This document shows, piece by piece, positions 1 to 9,008 of a DNA stretch of 64,000 bases; the first letter of the stretch is position 1; every line of letters begins with the position of its first letter. The position numbers were made by a program, and so were the translations under genes. The DNA is from Methylotenera_A sp031373695. Lineage in GTDB: Bacteria; Pseudomonadota; Gammaproteobacteria; Burkholderiales; Methylophilaceae. The stretch covers positions 1 through 64,000 of the forward strand of contig JANMNC010000199.1 of assembly GCA_031373695.1 (NCBI GenBank). Reading direction: 5' to 3'. The notes below the pieces were generated by a model. It saw only the letters and a program-made list of their open reading frames with translations. It was not told where the DNA came from and searched no databases.

Positions 1-12
1 ATGACGTAGTCC

Positions 13-52
13 TATGTTAAGTTATTGTTAATATTAACAATAACTTAACATA
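13..52. repeat. Perfect 40-bp AT-rich palindrome
   Basis: The 20-base left arm (13-32) is the exact reverse complement of the right arm (33-52), with no unpaired centre. It begins four bases after the stop codon of the glycosyltransferase gene, reading on the minus strand. It could fold as a long AU-rich hairpin in that transcript. It lacks the GC-rich stem and clean U-tract of a standard terminator. A protein-binding palindrome or a processing/stabilising hairpin are alternatives. A TAGTCC half-site of the exopolysaccharide regulon motif lies just beyond it at 7-12. Confidence 0.6.
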
Positions 53-55
53 TCT

Positions 56-1171
56 TTAGGCATTATCACGATTAAAAACCTGCAAAATCTGTTTCGATAA
101 ATCTTGCCAATTGTAATATGCTTCAACATGCGCACGGGTATTGCTTGATAAGGTATTAAGTGTCTTGGTATCCGCTAAAATTTCAGTGATTTTTTTTGCC
201 ATGGCGTGAGCATCGTTTGGTGCTATTAAATATCCTGTTTTATTGGGTATAACTAAGCCACGATAAAACAAAAAATCCCAAGCGATGCTAGGTAAGCCCA
301 TTGCGGTGGCTTCTAGACAAGTTCCTGGCAGGCCTTCGTAATACGAGGTTGAAGCATATAGCTTACTAGTTTCATAGTAGCCTTGCATTTCAGAAAAACT
401 CACTTTGCCTGTTAATTCCACGTTATTGGCGTAAATAGCCAATTGTGTGCTTACCCAAACATCATCGTCACCATAGCCAACAATTAAAATACGAATATCA
501 CTCTTTTGTTTTATGAGGGCATTGCAAACGGCTACCATTGCCCTGCTACCCTTGCGCTGCTCAATACGGCCACAAAACAACACGTCATACGTTTTTAAAG
601 CATTTATATTGGGCTTAAAAGCCGCTAAGTCTGCGCCGTTAGGAATAATGGTTATTGGTTTATCAATACCGTAAGTAAGCAGCTCTTGGCGGCCTTGCTC
701 AGTAAGCGTGATAATTTTCGCTGCTTGTTTAAAAATACGCAGTTCTATCCAGCGTTTAAAGGCTATCTCTAGCCTGCTCCACTGACTTACAAAGTAAGGC
801 TGGCTATAAAACTTGCCTGACATGCCAATATAAGTAGTGTGGGCAGTGAGTATCAATGCAATGTGCTTAGGCAAGAATAAGCCTGGAATAAGTGGCGGAA
901 TATGTAAATTTACAAACTGAATTTTCTTGTCTGCGTGCAATTGAATCAACAACTTACGCGCAGCCAGTATCCAAAAAAGTAAATTAAAACGGCTAGAGGT
1001 AAAGGCTATATGAATAATCTCCACACCTTTATAGGTTCGAGCTACGCGGTGCTCGTCGCCTGTAATCAAATAAATTTTAGGATGATTTTCGGGCAGATTC
1101 ATTAGAAATGAATCTAGGTAGCGCGCTATACCACCAACACCATAAAACTGAGGGTAAATAATTGCTATCAA
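56..1171 (-). CDS. Glycosyltransferase, GT4 family (exopolysaccharide cluster)
   Basis: This is a 371-residue protein of GT-B type. The N-terminus has a beta-strand/glycine-loop pattern (IIYPQFYGVGGIARYL). The C-terminal Rossmann half carries the GT4 features: IIPNGAD, VLFCGRIEQRKG, and EGLPGTCLEATAMGLPSIA, in which the Glu-x7-Glu motif binds the nucleotide sugar. It probably adds one sugar to the lipid-linked repeat unit at the cytoplasmic face of the inner membrane. The start codon is TTG, and no in-frame ATG lies near the N-terminus of the family fold. It is the last visible gene of the exopolysaccharide operon and lies 52 bp from the next gene upstream. The family is clear; donor and acceptor cannot be read from sequence. 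Confidence 0.85.
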   Translation of the reverse strand: MIAIIYPQFYGVGGIARYLDSFLMNLPENHPKIYLITGDEHRVARTYKGVEIIHIAFTSSRFNLLFWILAARKLLIQLHADKKIQFVNLHIPPLIPGLFLPKHIALILTAHTTYIGMSGKFYSQPYFVSQWSRLEIAFKRWIELRIFKQAAKIITLTEQGRQELLTYGIDKPITIIPNGADLAAFKPNINALKTYDVLFCGRIEQRKGSRAMVAVCNALIKQKSDIRILIVGYGDDDVWVSTQLAIYANNVELTGKVSFSEMQGYYETSKLYASTSYYEGLPGTCLEATAMGLPSIAWDFLFYRGLVIPNKTGYLIAPNDAHAMAKKITEILADTKTLNTLSSNTRAHVEAYYNWQDLSKQILQVFNRDNA

Positions 1172-1223
1172 TTTAGAGTTTTTCCATTTACAAATAGGCT
1201 TATTGCGCGTTGTATTAAGTGAG

Positions 1224-2645
1224 CTAAATCACAAAGTAAGTAAAATTAAATACTCGGGCAAGTAGGCCTGCCAAAACAACGGCTATAACCAATATTAAAC
1301 CAATCCAAAATAGTCGATTACTTTGATAAAAGGTCAGTTTTATTTGGTCGTATCCTAAAATTAGGCCTAGTGAGATTGCCAGTATCGACCAATAGGCATA
1401 ACGATTCACTGTTGCAATGCCTATTATTGAAAGTGCCATTAAATATAACACACCTGATAAAATCAGCATTTTGGATGCTAATGCTTGTTTGTCGTCAGCA
1501 ACTTTATATTGCATTCCAAAAGCCACTATCCCGATAATTAGCCAAAAAACTGGCCAAAATAAAAAGTTGCTCTTGATATAATCAACTTTGGTGGCTTTAA
1601 CTACATCTTGGCCAACACCGCAGCCAGATGCATATTGACACTGATACGCAGGCACTAAAAAGTAAAGCTCTGAGTTGAATACTTTAAGCCTATGTTCTAA
1701 ATAAGCCATTGGATGCCGTATTATTGCTGTTACCCAAAAATCCTTAAGCGCACGTCTTTCGACAAGCATGTCTTCTGAAATATTATTTCCTGAACCAAAA
1801 ACTTGGGTGCTCGATTTACACTTACCCCAAGGGCTAAATGGATCCCACCAAAATGGTGTGTAACATTGCATTAAATCACTTTTAGAAATATTGGTGCTTG
1901 CAGGAAGTATTTGCAAATCATTCGCATTTTTCGCTATCCCCACAATATCAAATAAAAATAATGCGTAGATGGGCTCTACTGTTCTTGCTTCAATCAGGTG
2001 TTTGTTGATTACATGTGATAGTGGCAATGCTGCAACGGTGATAAGTATTGAGCATAGTAATGGCTTGATGATTTTAGCCTGCCAAAATGGGTTTAAATAC
2101 ATAAAAACAATTATCGGCCCTAAAGCAAAAATACCATTTGCCCTAACTAAAAATGCATATATAAGCAATACTAAAGAGGCGCCATAAAGCAACACAGGTA
2201 TTTGCTTATTCTGAATTTTAAAATAAAAAATGAGGCCAAAAGCCGCCACAAAAGTTGATGCCATACCGACGTCTTTAAACAAATATCCGTTGTGATACAT
2301 CAGTACTGGGAAAAACCCCATCAGTAAAACGGCAAGTGCTGAGCGCTTCTTAGCAACTTTAAGCAACCCTAATGCAATTAAACACAAGCCAAGCCAGTGA
2401 AAAGCAAGATGAAACATCAACATAGCAGGTGCAGCATCCATAATACGAAGCAGGTGCGACCATAAATAAGCCATTACTGGGGGATGCATATCGCTAAAGC
2501 TACGCAACACAGCCTCACTGTATTGCACATTACTATCTGAAGTCATTTGTCCAGGGTAATGGATACCAAAATTAAATAGAAAAAATAAAAAAGTGAGTGC
2601 CCATATTGACTGCACATTCATTTTATCTTCAATGTACTGAAACAT
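1224..2645 (-). CDS. Multi-spanning membrane protein, possible GT-C glycosyltransferase
   Basis: The protein has 473 residues and about ten or more hydrophobic segments. An early luminal loop after the first membrane helix contains a TSDSNVQY motif followed by a conserved-looking SDMHPPVMAYLW stretch. An acidic residue in the first loop and an H-P-P segment are common in GT-C enzymes that use polyprenyl-phosphate sugars. I infer such a role (adding a residue or substituent on the periplasmic side), but a polymerase-like or hypothetical membrane protein is possible. The ATG start has an AAGAG ribosome-binding sequence seven bases upstream. It sits between two GT4 genes in the exopolysaccharide operon. 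Confidence 0.6.
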   Translation of the reverse strand: MFQYIEDKMNVQSIWALTFLFFLFNFGIHYPGQMTSDSNVQYSEAVLRSFSDMHPPVMAYLWSHLLRIMDAAPAMLMFHLAFHWLGLCLIALGLLKVAKKRSALAVLLMGFFPVLMYHNGYLFKDVGMASTFVAAFGLIFYFKIQNKQIPVLLYGASLVLLIYAFLVRANGIFALGPIIVFMYLNPFWQAKIIKPLLCSILITVAALPLSHVINKHLIEARTVEPIYALFLFDIVGIAKNANDLQILPASTNISKSDLMQCYTPFWWDPFSPWGKCKSSTQVFGSGNNISEDMLVERRALKDFWVTAIIRHPMAYLEHRLKVFNSELYFLVPAYQCQYASGCGVGQDVVKATKVDYIKSNFLFWPVFWLIIGIVAFGMQYKVADDKQALASKMLILSGVLYLMALSIIGIATVNRYAYWSILAISLGLILGYDQIKLTFYQSNRLFWIGLILVIAVVLAGLLARVFNFTYFVI

Positions 2646-2672
2646 TTAATACTCTTAATTCAGTAATAAACG

Positions 2673-2692
2673 ACCACTCGAATTCGAGCGGT
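2673..2692. repeat. Hairpin-forming inverted repeat inside the operon
   Basis: A 12-bp perfect palindrome (CTCGAATTCGAG) is flanked by three more pairs after one mismatch. It lies in the 60-bp gap between two exopolysaccharide genes. There is no U-tract, so it is more likely a transcript hairpin that affects decay or partial read-through than a terminator. Confidence 0.4.
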
Positions 2693-2705
2693 TCATAGTG
2701 GTTTT

Positions 2706-3908
2706 TCATGAAAACAATGCCTCCAACTCGGCAACCAATCTTGGCCAAGCGTAATGCTCAATCATTTTCTGTCTTCCTGCCTGCTCCATTTTTGCTTTTT
2801 GCTGTGGATTTGCAAGAATGGTCTTCACTGCATTTGATAATGCATTGGCATCTGCTGCCGGTACTAACTCACCGACAACTTTATGTTCAAGCACCTCTGG
2901 CACACCACCAACATTGGTTGCTAGCAAGCACGTGCCAGAGGCCAACGCCTCTAAAACCACCAATGGGCATGGGTCTTGCCATACAGATGGCAGAATCACC
3001 AAATCTACCGCAGAATACAAATATTTAAGTTTTTCATGCGCTATATAGCCAGTAAAAATAATGGATTGGCTCACGGATTTGGCTAGCTCTACTAATGATT
3101 GCTCATAAGTAGTTTTAGCTGCTCCACCAAAAAAAGAGCTGCCAGCAATCACTAATCTAGTATTTGGTCGTTTGGCGTGTATTTGCTCAAACGCTTTAAT
3201 TAGAATATGCACCCCTTTAAGCTCGGTAAGCCGCCCTACATATAACAAATAGGTTTTACCTGGCTCAATAGCAAGCACATCTTTAAGTTGGGTAATTGCC
3301 TCGCACCCATACGGTTTAAATACTTCTGGGTCTGTTGCATTAAATACCACCGTAAATTTATCTGCGAATTCAGGGAAGTGCTGTATAGAAGCGCGACGAA
3401 TGTAATCGCTAACACAAATAATGGTGTTTACTTTTTTTAAGGCATGGCGATAAAATGGCCTAAAAAGCTTGATGCATAAATGCTCATTGTGCATATGTAA
3501 AAAGATTTTTTGCTGCGGCATTTTACGCATAAATAATAGCAAGTTTGGTTCATTGTGAATCACCACCACATCAAAATGGCGCACATGCTTTGCCATACGC
3601 AGACCGTATGAAGACACATTTTGTATTTTAGCTAAATAACGTAGTGGATTACGCCAGGTGACTTTTTCTTTTAAATCATGAAAAAACTGCTCGGTTTTAG
3701 TCCAATTAATGCCGATATAACTAACACCTGCTGAACCCACCGCATTGGCTGGGCGTGACACAATGGTAGTGTTGAATTTATCTTGATCTAGCCGCTTAGA
3801 CACTTCATGCACCCAATGCTCAACCGCACCACCTTTTACTGGTGGCACTGGCAATAACTCTGGCACTACAATAGCTAGGCTTATTTTTGTTGTGACTACA
3901 TTCAACAT
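2706..3908 (-). CDS. Glycosyltransferase, GT4 family
   Basis: This is a 400-residue GT-B protein. It starts with SLAIVVPELLPVPPVKGGAVEHWVHEV, the glycine-rich first loop of GT4 enzymes. The C-terminal half has VVFNATDPEVFKP, LLYVGRLTELKG and SVWQDPCPLVVLEALASGTCLLATNVGG, with the paired-glutamate region reduced to the second Glu (D-P-C-P-L-V-V-L-E). It probably acts on a lipid-linked oligosaccharide on the cytoplasmic side. It lies 20 bp downstream of the secreted glycoside hydrolase and 60 bp upstream of the GT-C-like membrane protein. Its sugar specificity is unknown. Confidence 0.85.
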   Translation of the reverse strand: MLNVVTTKISLAIVVPELLPVPPVKGGAVEHWVHEVSKRLDQDKFNTTIVSRPANAVGSAGVSYIGINWTKTEQFFHDLKEKVTWRNPLRYLAKIQNVSSYGLRMAKHVRHFDVVVIHNEPNLLLFMRKMPQQKIFLHMHNEHLCIKLFRPFYRHALKKVNTIICVSDYIRRASIQHFPEFADKFTVVFNATDPEVFKPYGCEAITQLKDVLAIEPGKTYLLYVGRLTELKGVHILIKAFEQIHAKRPNTRLVIAGSSFFGGAAKTTYEQSLVELAKSVSQSIIFTGYIAHEKLKYLYSAVDLVILPSVWQDPCPLVVLEALASGTCLLATNVGGVPEVLEHKVVGELVPAADANALSNAVKTILANPQQKAKMEQAGRQKMIEHYAWPRLVAELEALFS

Positions 3909-3928
3909 TAAATTTTCTTGATTACTCT

Positions 3929-6274
3929 TTAAACACTTATTTCAAAATAAGTTGTTGCGCCGTGGCTTAGCTTACTAATATCAAGCTCAAACTCTATGCT
4001 AGTGTCTGTTTGTTTCACATTGATGGCATCTTGGCGTTGTCCACGCAAATTGGTTGAAAATACTTTTAATTGCCCTTTATTCACATTTTTTAATGCTAGC
4101 TTTATTTTTGCTGTTTTAATAATGACAGGTTTTTTCCCCAAATCTAGCACCAGTGTTTCAGTGCTATCACTAAAGTGCATATCGGTGTTTCTAGCATCCG
4201 TTGCCAGTACCACCAGTAGCCGCTTACTTGTATTTATGGGCTGATTATCCATAGCCGATACCGCCACTAACGCAGGGCCATCTGCAGACAATACCGACAA
4301 CTGATTTAAACTAATTGGTTTGAACTCATCAAACACAACAGCCTCAGTATTTTGCGTTATCACAATCATGCGTTTTTGTTGGGTATCTAGCAAAATCTCA
4401 CCTGTATCACTTTGGTATAGGCCAGTTTCAGGGTTAGTTAAATTACTTGCACTAATTAACTTTGCATCACGCAGGTTTTGCACTCTTGCCACCCATTTAT
4501 CATCTGCAATCAGCTTTACTTTGTTGGCTTTGTAAGCCAACCCACTGGCATATTCTGTAAAAAAATTATCTAGTTTTAGACCAAAACTTAGCGTTGGCTG
4601 CACAGTTTTATTGACGCCATTTTTATTAAGCCTCAAGCCTGTTTTATTGAAATCTACTTCAGCAGTGTGCGCTACTCTAGTTTTAACAGTTGGTTTTGGC
4701 TGCCAATCTATACCCATGCCCGTCACTAAACTGAGCTTGCTGATATCAGTTGGGGTATAACCTAAGTGGGCACTATTATCAAAAGCGTCTTGCGGCGTGA
4801 GTTTAACGCTAACCGTATTTACTGCAGGGGCAACATCACCGCGCAAATACAGCAAGGCGGCTAGCGTTTCCGTAGCGCGGGCAATAGGGTCTAGCCCTAC
4901 TGCGAATGGATAAATAGTGCTTTTTCGACCATTGTTTCCAGCGTAACTTAAATCTACTGCACCAAAATGCTGACAAATGCCATCCCAGCTTTGCAGCGCG
5001 GCATAAGCAGGAATAGCTAAACCAGACTCACGACGATATTGGTTCCAAAACACCTGTCCATATTCGGTCACCGTAAAAGCCTTTCCGATATGTTTATTAG
5101 CTGCCAGTTCTTGAATATAACCTGCATTATTTTTCAGCATACTGTCTTGGCGTACACGTATTTTATTTGTGTCTAAATATTCGGGGTGAGCAAAATAATT
5201 GTGCATATCTACCCAATCAAATTGCCCACGACTAGCTTGTGCCGCAGGTGCCAACCAAAAATTGTAGCTAGTTACCTGCCCTTTAAACCCAAGCTGGCGC
5301 AAATGCTTGGTCATCCAACCTGCTGTCGATTTTTCAGTATCTACAAAAAATGCCTGTAAATCTGACATGCGGCGAGATGTCCAGGCGTCAGGCTTGGGGA
5401 AGTTAATTTGATTAAAGTCAATATTTTCATCAGCGTTTAGCTCCCCGCTCCAAGCCTCTTTTAGCGCTTTATTGTTGCCATATTTTACTTTTAGCCATTT
5501 AGCAAAATAAGGTTTGGTTTCTGGTCTTACGCCCTCACGGTTAACATAAACCATATTCCCTTCATTTACCAAAATCATGCCTGCAAAAGCAGGGTCTTTA
5601 ATGGTAGGTATGCTGGTATATGGATTAACACCACTGTACATAGTGGTAATAAGATTTTTCCAGTGCTGTTGTTTTTCAGGGTTGAAATATACGCCACCAA
5701 TTAAATCTTTTTCACCCTTCCAGCGCTCTGAAATATTACCGTAGCCGCCGTTATAACTGCTTGAGCCATTTAATATGTAATAAATACCGTTTTTTTTCAG
5801 GGTTGCTAGTAGGTAATGAAGGTTGTCTAGTTGGGTTGGGTTGTAGTCAAAATCTTTTAGCTGACCTTGCATTAAAGTATCTTCAGCAAAATCTAAACGC
5901 ACCATATTGTAGCCACGCATTTTAAATTGCTGCACATACAAATCGACTAGCGTATGGTTAGGAAACCCACCATTTACAGTCGCAAACCCTAAAGAACCAA
6001 TTAAAAATCGTTGGGGTTTGTGAATGGTATTTTCAAAAGCAAAAAAACCTTGTTTACTCACAATAATGTGCGTATCGATAGGCTTTATATTTTCAGATAA
6101 TTTAGAAAAATCTAAAATACTGCCTGGCTCTATCATTAATGAAATATCTTTAACTGGCACCCAGCTGTTTTCAGCAGCCTCAGTTGGCAAAAAAGTACTG
6201 CCCACTAGCATCAGCGCACAAATAAACGAAAAACTGAGTATTGATTTCATATTTTTGAGTATAAATTTACGCAT
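3929..6274 (-). CDS. Secreted glycoside hydrolase, clan GH-A / GH5-like
   Basis: The product has 781 residues. A hydrophobic segment at residues 9-33 looks like a signal peptide, so it is exported. Residues 90-420 resemble a GH-A TIM barrel. A typical acid/base site is MILVNEGN (Glu 238), where the preceding Asn is characteristic of the clan, and a nucleophile site is TVTEYGQ (Glu 404). About 350 residues of beta-rich C-terminal sequence follow. The start overlaps the preceding glycosyltransferase by 8 bp, indicating translational coupling. A hydrolase inside a polysaccharide operon commonly trims or releases the polymer made by that operon, or removes misplaced chains; this role is inferred. 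GH family assignment beyond clan GH-A needs a profile search. Confidence 0.75.
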   Translation of the reverse strand: MRKFILKNMKSILSFSFICALMLVGSTFLPTEAAENSWVPVKDISLMIEPGSILDFSKLSENIKPIDTHIIVSKQGFFAFENTIHKPQRFLIGSLGFATVNGGFPNHTLVDLYVQQFKMRGYNMVRLDFAEDTLMQGQLKDFDYNPTQLDNLHYLLATLKKNGIYYILNGSSSYNGGYGNISERWKGEKDLIGGVYFNPEKQQHWKNLITTMYSGVNPYTSIPTIKDPAFAGMILVNEGNMVYVNREGVRPETKPYFAKWLKVKYGNNKALKEAWSGELNADENIDFNQINFPKPDAWTSRRMSDLQAFFVDTEKSTAGWMTKHLRQLGFKGQVTSYNFWLAPAAQASRGQFDWVDMHNYFAHPEYLDTNKIRVRQDSMLKNNAGYIQELAANKHIGKAFTVTEYGQVFWNQYRRESGLAIPAYAALQSWDGICQHFGAVDLSYAGNNGRKSTIYPFAVGLDPIARATETLAALLYLRGDVAPAVNTVSVKLTPQDAFDNSAHLGYTPTDISKLSLVTGMGIDWQPKPTVKTRVAHTAEVDFNKTGLRLNKNGVNKTVQPTLSFGLKLDNFFTEYASGLAYKANKVKLIADDKWVARVQNLRDAKLISASNLTNPETGLYQSDTGEILLDTQQKRMIVITQNTEAVVFDEFKPISLNQLSVLSADGPALVAVSAMDNQPINTSKRLLVVLATDARNTDMHFSDSTETLVLDLGKKPVIIKTAKIKLALKNVNKGQLKVFSTNLRGQRQDAINVKQTDTSIEFELDISKLSHGATTYFEISV

Positions 6275-7469
6275 TTAACTGACGATAGGTAGATGCAAGA
6301 CTGGCTGAAATCTGCTGATATCCACGTACTTTATGAACGTAGGCAATGCCTTTTTTCTGCATATTATTTGCGTATTGGGCATCATTAAGTATTCGTAGCG
6401 CAGCACTTGCAAAATTTTCAGCATCTAGCGTCACACATTCGGCAGCGCCACTTTCTTGTGCAACTAATACTTGGTCTGGGTTATCGTTCATCACTACTGG
6501 CAAACCTAGCGCCATGTATTCAACTGCTTTTGTAGGTGAGCCCATATCTAACAAATAGCCACGAGGGATTGGTGACAGCCCTATCTCAGCCGCCGTTACA
6601 TATTGCCAGGCCTCAGCCATTGGTAGCCAACCTGTCCATAAAATATACTGGGACACTCCCAATCTTTCGGACTCTGATTTCAGCCATGTGCGGTGATTGG
6701 TATCTTCGGTATCACCTGCCAGAACGAGCGCTATATTTGGTACTTGTTCACGCAAAATATTTAACATACCAAATAAAATTTCTATTTGCCGCACTTGATC
6801 GAGCGTGCCCAAATATATTAAAACACGTTTGCCAATCAAAAATGAATGACTGCTGGGCAAGGATCTTTGCTCTGCCGCTTCTAGATCGACACCCATGGGT
6901 ACTGGCGTCATTTTTTTAGGGTCTATGCCGTGTTGAGTCATCGCTTCAAGCATATTTTGGCTTTGCACAAAAATATGGTCTGCATTGGGTAAAATAATTT
7001 TGTAGAGCAATTTTTGCCCAAACAAACCCTGCAAAAGTGGAAACCAATAGTACATACCAGCATTTGTACCACGCGCCTTTGCACGCTGTATTTGGCCTTC
7101 TGACTGTGGGTATGATAGCCAATAGTAAAATGGCTTTTTTTTAATTTTGCACATTACAATTGCCAGTAAAGCGATAACCGTCATATCGCGCACTTGCACA
7201 GCTTGATATTGTTGGTAATTACTGGTTACCAGTACTTTAGCTTGATGTAAAAACTTAGTAACGTATTGCGCTGCGCGATTTTTTGGTAATTTGCATAAAT
7301 CGGCTTTACCCGCAGGCCAAATTACGGGCTGGGCTGGGTTATAAGTTACATCTGCATCTGTGACTAAGTCGCAGGTTATGCCAAAGCGTGGTAAGTATTG
7401 ACCAAATAAAATGGTTACGTCAGCTCTAAAAGTAGGCCATTGCTCAGCTGTTAAATAAAGAATGTGCAT
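6267..7469 (-). CDS. Glycosyltransferase, GT4 family
   Basis: This 400-residue GT-B protein begins MHILYLTAEQWPTFRADV. The C-terminal half shows TPVPMGVDLE, RVLIYLGTLDQVRQ, ILWTGWLPMAEAW and MGSPTKAVEYMALGLPVVMND, a GT4-like donor-binding region with one clear Glu (K-A-V-E-Y). It overlaps the glycoside hydrolase start and follows the Wzy-like polymerase by 43 bp, so it belongs to the same transcription unit. Donor and acceptor are not predictable from sequence alone. Confidence 0.8.
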   Translation of the reverse strand: MHILYLTAEQWPTFRADVTILFGQYLPRFGITCDLVTDADVTYNPAQPVIWPAGKADLCKLPKNRAAQYVTKFLHQAKVLVTSNYQQYQAVQVRDMTVIALLAIVMCKIKKKPFYYWLSYPQSEGQIQRAKARGTNAGMYYWFPLLQGLFGQKLLYKIILPNADHIFVQSQNMLEAMTQHGIDPKKMTPVPMGVDLEAAEQRSLPSSHSFLIGKRVLIYLGTLDQVRQIEILFGMLNILREQVPNIALVLAGDTEDTNHRTWLKSESERLGVSQYILWTGWLPMAEAWQYVTAAEIGLSPIPRGYLLDMGSPTKAVEYMALGLPVVMNDNPDQVLVAQESGAAECVTLDAENFASAALRILNDAQYANNMQKKGIAYVHKVRGYQQISASLASTYRQLNA

Positions 7470-7512
7470 TGACTGTATGCTAACGCAGCAACTTTAAGCT
7501 TTTATGAAATGT

Positions 7513-9003
7513 TTAGATTTTTACTGTATCAAGATTGATGTTTGATTCACGCCATTGTTGTTGCATTAAAAATGCTGCATAAGCCAGCAATATAGAAATA
7601 ATCATTTCGTGCACCAGTAGATTAACTTGTGAATCGCCATAAATTAAAAATAACAAAGTAATTGCGATACCACTTTGCATAGCTAAGCAATCTGCTTTCA
7701 CTTGCTTGTTTTGAGATTTTTTCCACAAGCCGCTTAGTTGCATCCAAGCAACTATAAAAATCAAGACGTATAACACCAAGCCAACCATGCCTACATCCCA
7801 CAATAAAGTAGAAATAGTGGTTAAATTAATGCCATAACCTGGATAAAGTGCTGCCATATGCCCCGCTTGGTAACCAGATCCATAAGAGCTGCCCAAGCCA
7901 TGGCCGAATAAAAAACTAATAGGGTCTTGCCAGCTATGCAGTTTCCACCAAAAACTCATTGCTGTAGTGCGGTTTAAAAATGAGGTGCCATAGCCTACAT
8001 CTTGCAAGTTATAGCTTATGGTGTCTGCAATTGCTTCGCTGAAGGTGGTATTTAACAAAAAGTAAACATAAAAATAAGCTAGCGCAATTGTAGCCATAAA
8101 CATGGCAGCAATAATAGGGATATATTTACCAGGCTCGCGCATGAGATCTTTACGCATCAATACCAAGGCCATCAGTGGCAGCATTACGACCACTATTTTG
8201 GTTTCACCCAATACTAAGGGCAGCAATAAAATACAGCTATACAGCTGTAAGCGTGCTGTATTAATTAAGCCTACTTTCCAACGTGAAAATACAAAGGCAA
8301 ATGCTAGCAGCACAAATGTAACCATAATAGCGTTGGGGCTACCACCGTCTAAATTAGCACCCATAGTGCCAGCCACCACATCGGTGGCTTGACCACCGCC
8401 TGCCAGGCCACCACGTAATGGCACTAAAATAAACCGTTCAAACAAAGCAAAGGGCAATTGTAAGAACGCAATACCTAATAATATTTTTAACCATTTATCA
8501 AAATCGTCTTTGCTAAACATCATAGTAACCATGGCTAACATTAAACCAAACGTTTGAAAATATCGTTTAAAACCACCAAATAACTCACCGAAACTATGTA
8601 GATGACTGATAGTTGAAAAAATAGTGTAAACAGAGAAAATAATTGCTACCCAAATAAATAAGGGTACATGCTTATTTTTTTTGCGGTTTAAATCAAATAA
8701 ATTGAGTAAGCCTGTCACCCACAGCAGCATTGCCATCAGTGAAATTGCCCATAAAGCTCTTGATAAACCATGTCCGGCCATATCGAGCAAGGCTGGCGTT
8801 GATAAGCCCAGCACAATTACAATTTGTATGGTTATTTTTGGTATCGCCAACAAAAACAACCCCACTACACCGCCCACTGCCAAACCTATAAAAATAGGGT
8901 TGGCAGTAACTGCAATCATACCAAATAGCCAAGCTAGCATAAGAGCTGCCAGTATAAAAGCTAGTTTAGTCCACAGCGATTGGGTTCTATTTACGCTAAT
9001 CAT
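7513..9003 (-). CDS. O-antigen-ligase/Wzy-like polysaccharide polymerase
   Basis: The protein has 496 residues, about eleven to twelve membrane segments and a large periplasmic loop after residue 320 (SYNLQDVGYGTSFLNRTTAM, then FGHGLGSSYGSGY). The last stretch resembles the FGxGxGs loop signature of the Wzy_C/WaaL family. Wzy proteins polymerise lipid-linked repeat units in the periplasm. With the flippase at 11130-12596 and the EpsE/F/G export proteins upstream, this completes a Wzx/Wzy-dependent pathway. It lies 5 bp from the neighbouring glycosyltransferase gene. Wzy and WaaL cannot be separated by sequence reading, but the operon context favours Wzy. Confidence 0.75.
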   Translation of the reverse strand: MISVNRTQSLWTKLAFILAALMLAWLFGMIAVTANPIFIGLAVGGVVGLFLLAIPKITIQIVIVLGLSTPALLDMAGHGLSRALWAISLMAMLLWVTGLLNLFDLNRKKNKHVPLFIWVAIIFSVYTIFSTISHLHSFGELFGGFKRYFQTFGLMLAMVTMMFSKDDFDKWLKILLGIAFLQLPFALFERFILVPLRGGLAGGGQATDVVAGTMGANLDGGSPNAIMVTFVLLAFAFVFSRWKVGLINTARLQLYSCILLLPLVLGETKIVVVMLPLMALVLMRKDLMREPGKYIPIIAAMFMATIALAYFYVYFLLNTTFSEAIADTISYNLQDVGYGTSFLNRTTAMSFWWKLHSWQDPISFLFGHGLGSSYGSGYQAGHMAALYPGYGINLTTISTLLWDVGMVGLVLYVLIFIVAWMQLSGLWKKSQNKQVKADCLAMQSGIAITLLFLIYGDSQVNLLVHEMIISILLAYAAFLMQQQWRESNINLDTVKI

Positions 9004-9008
9004 TACAA

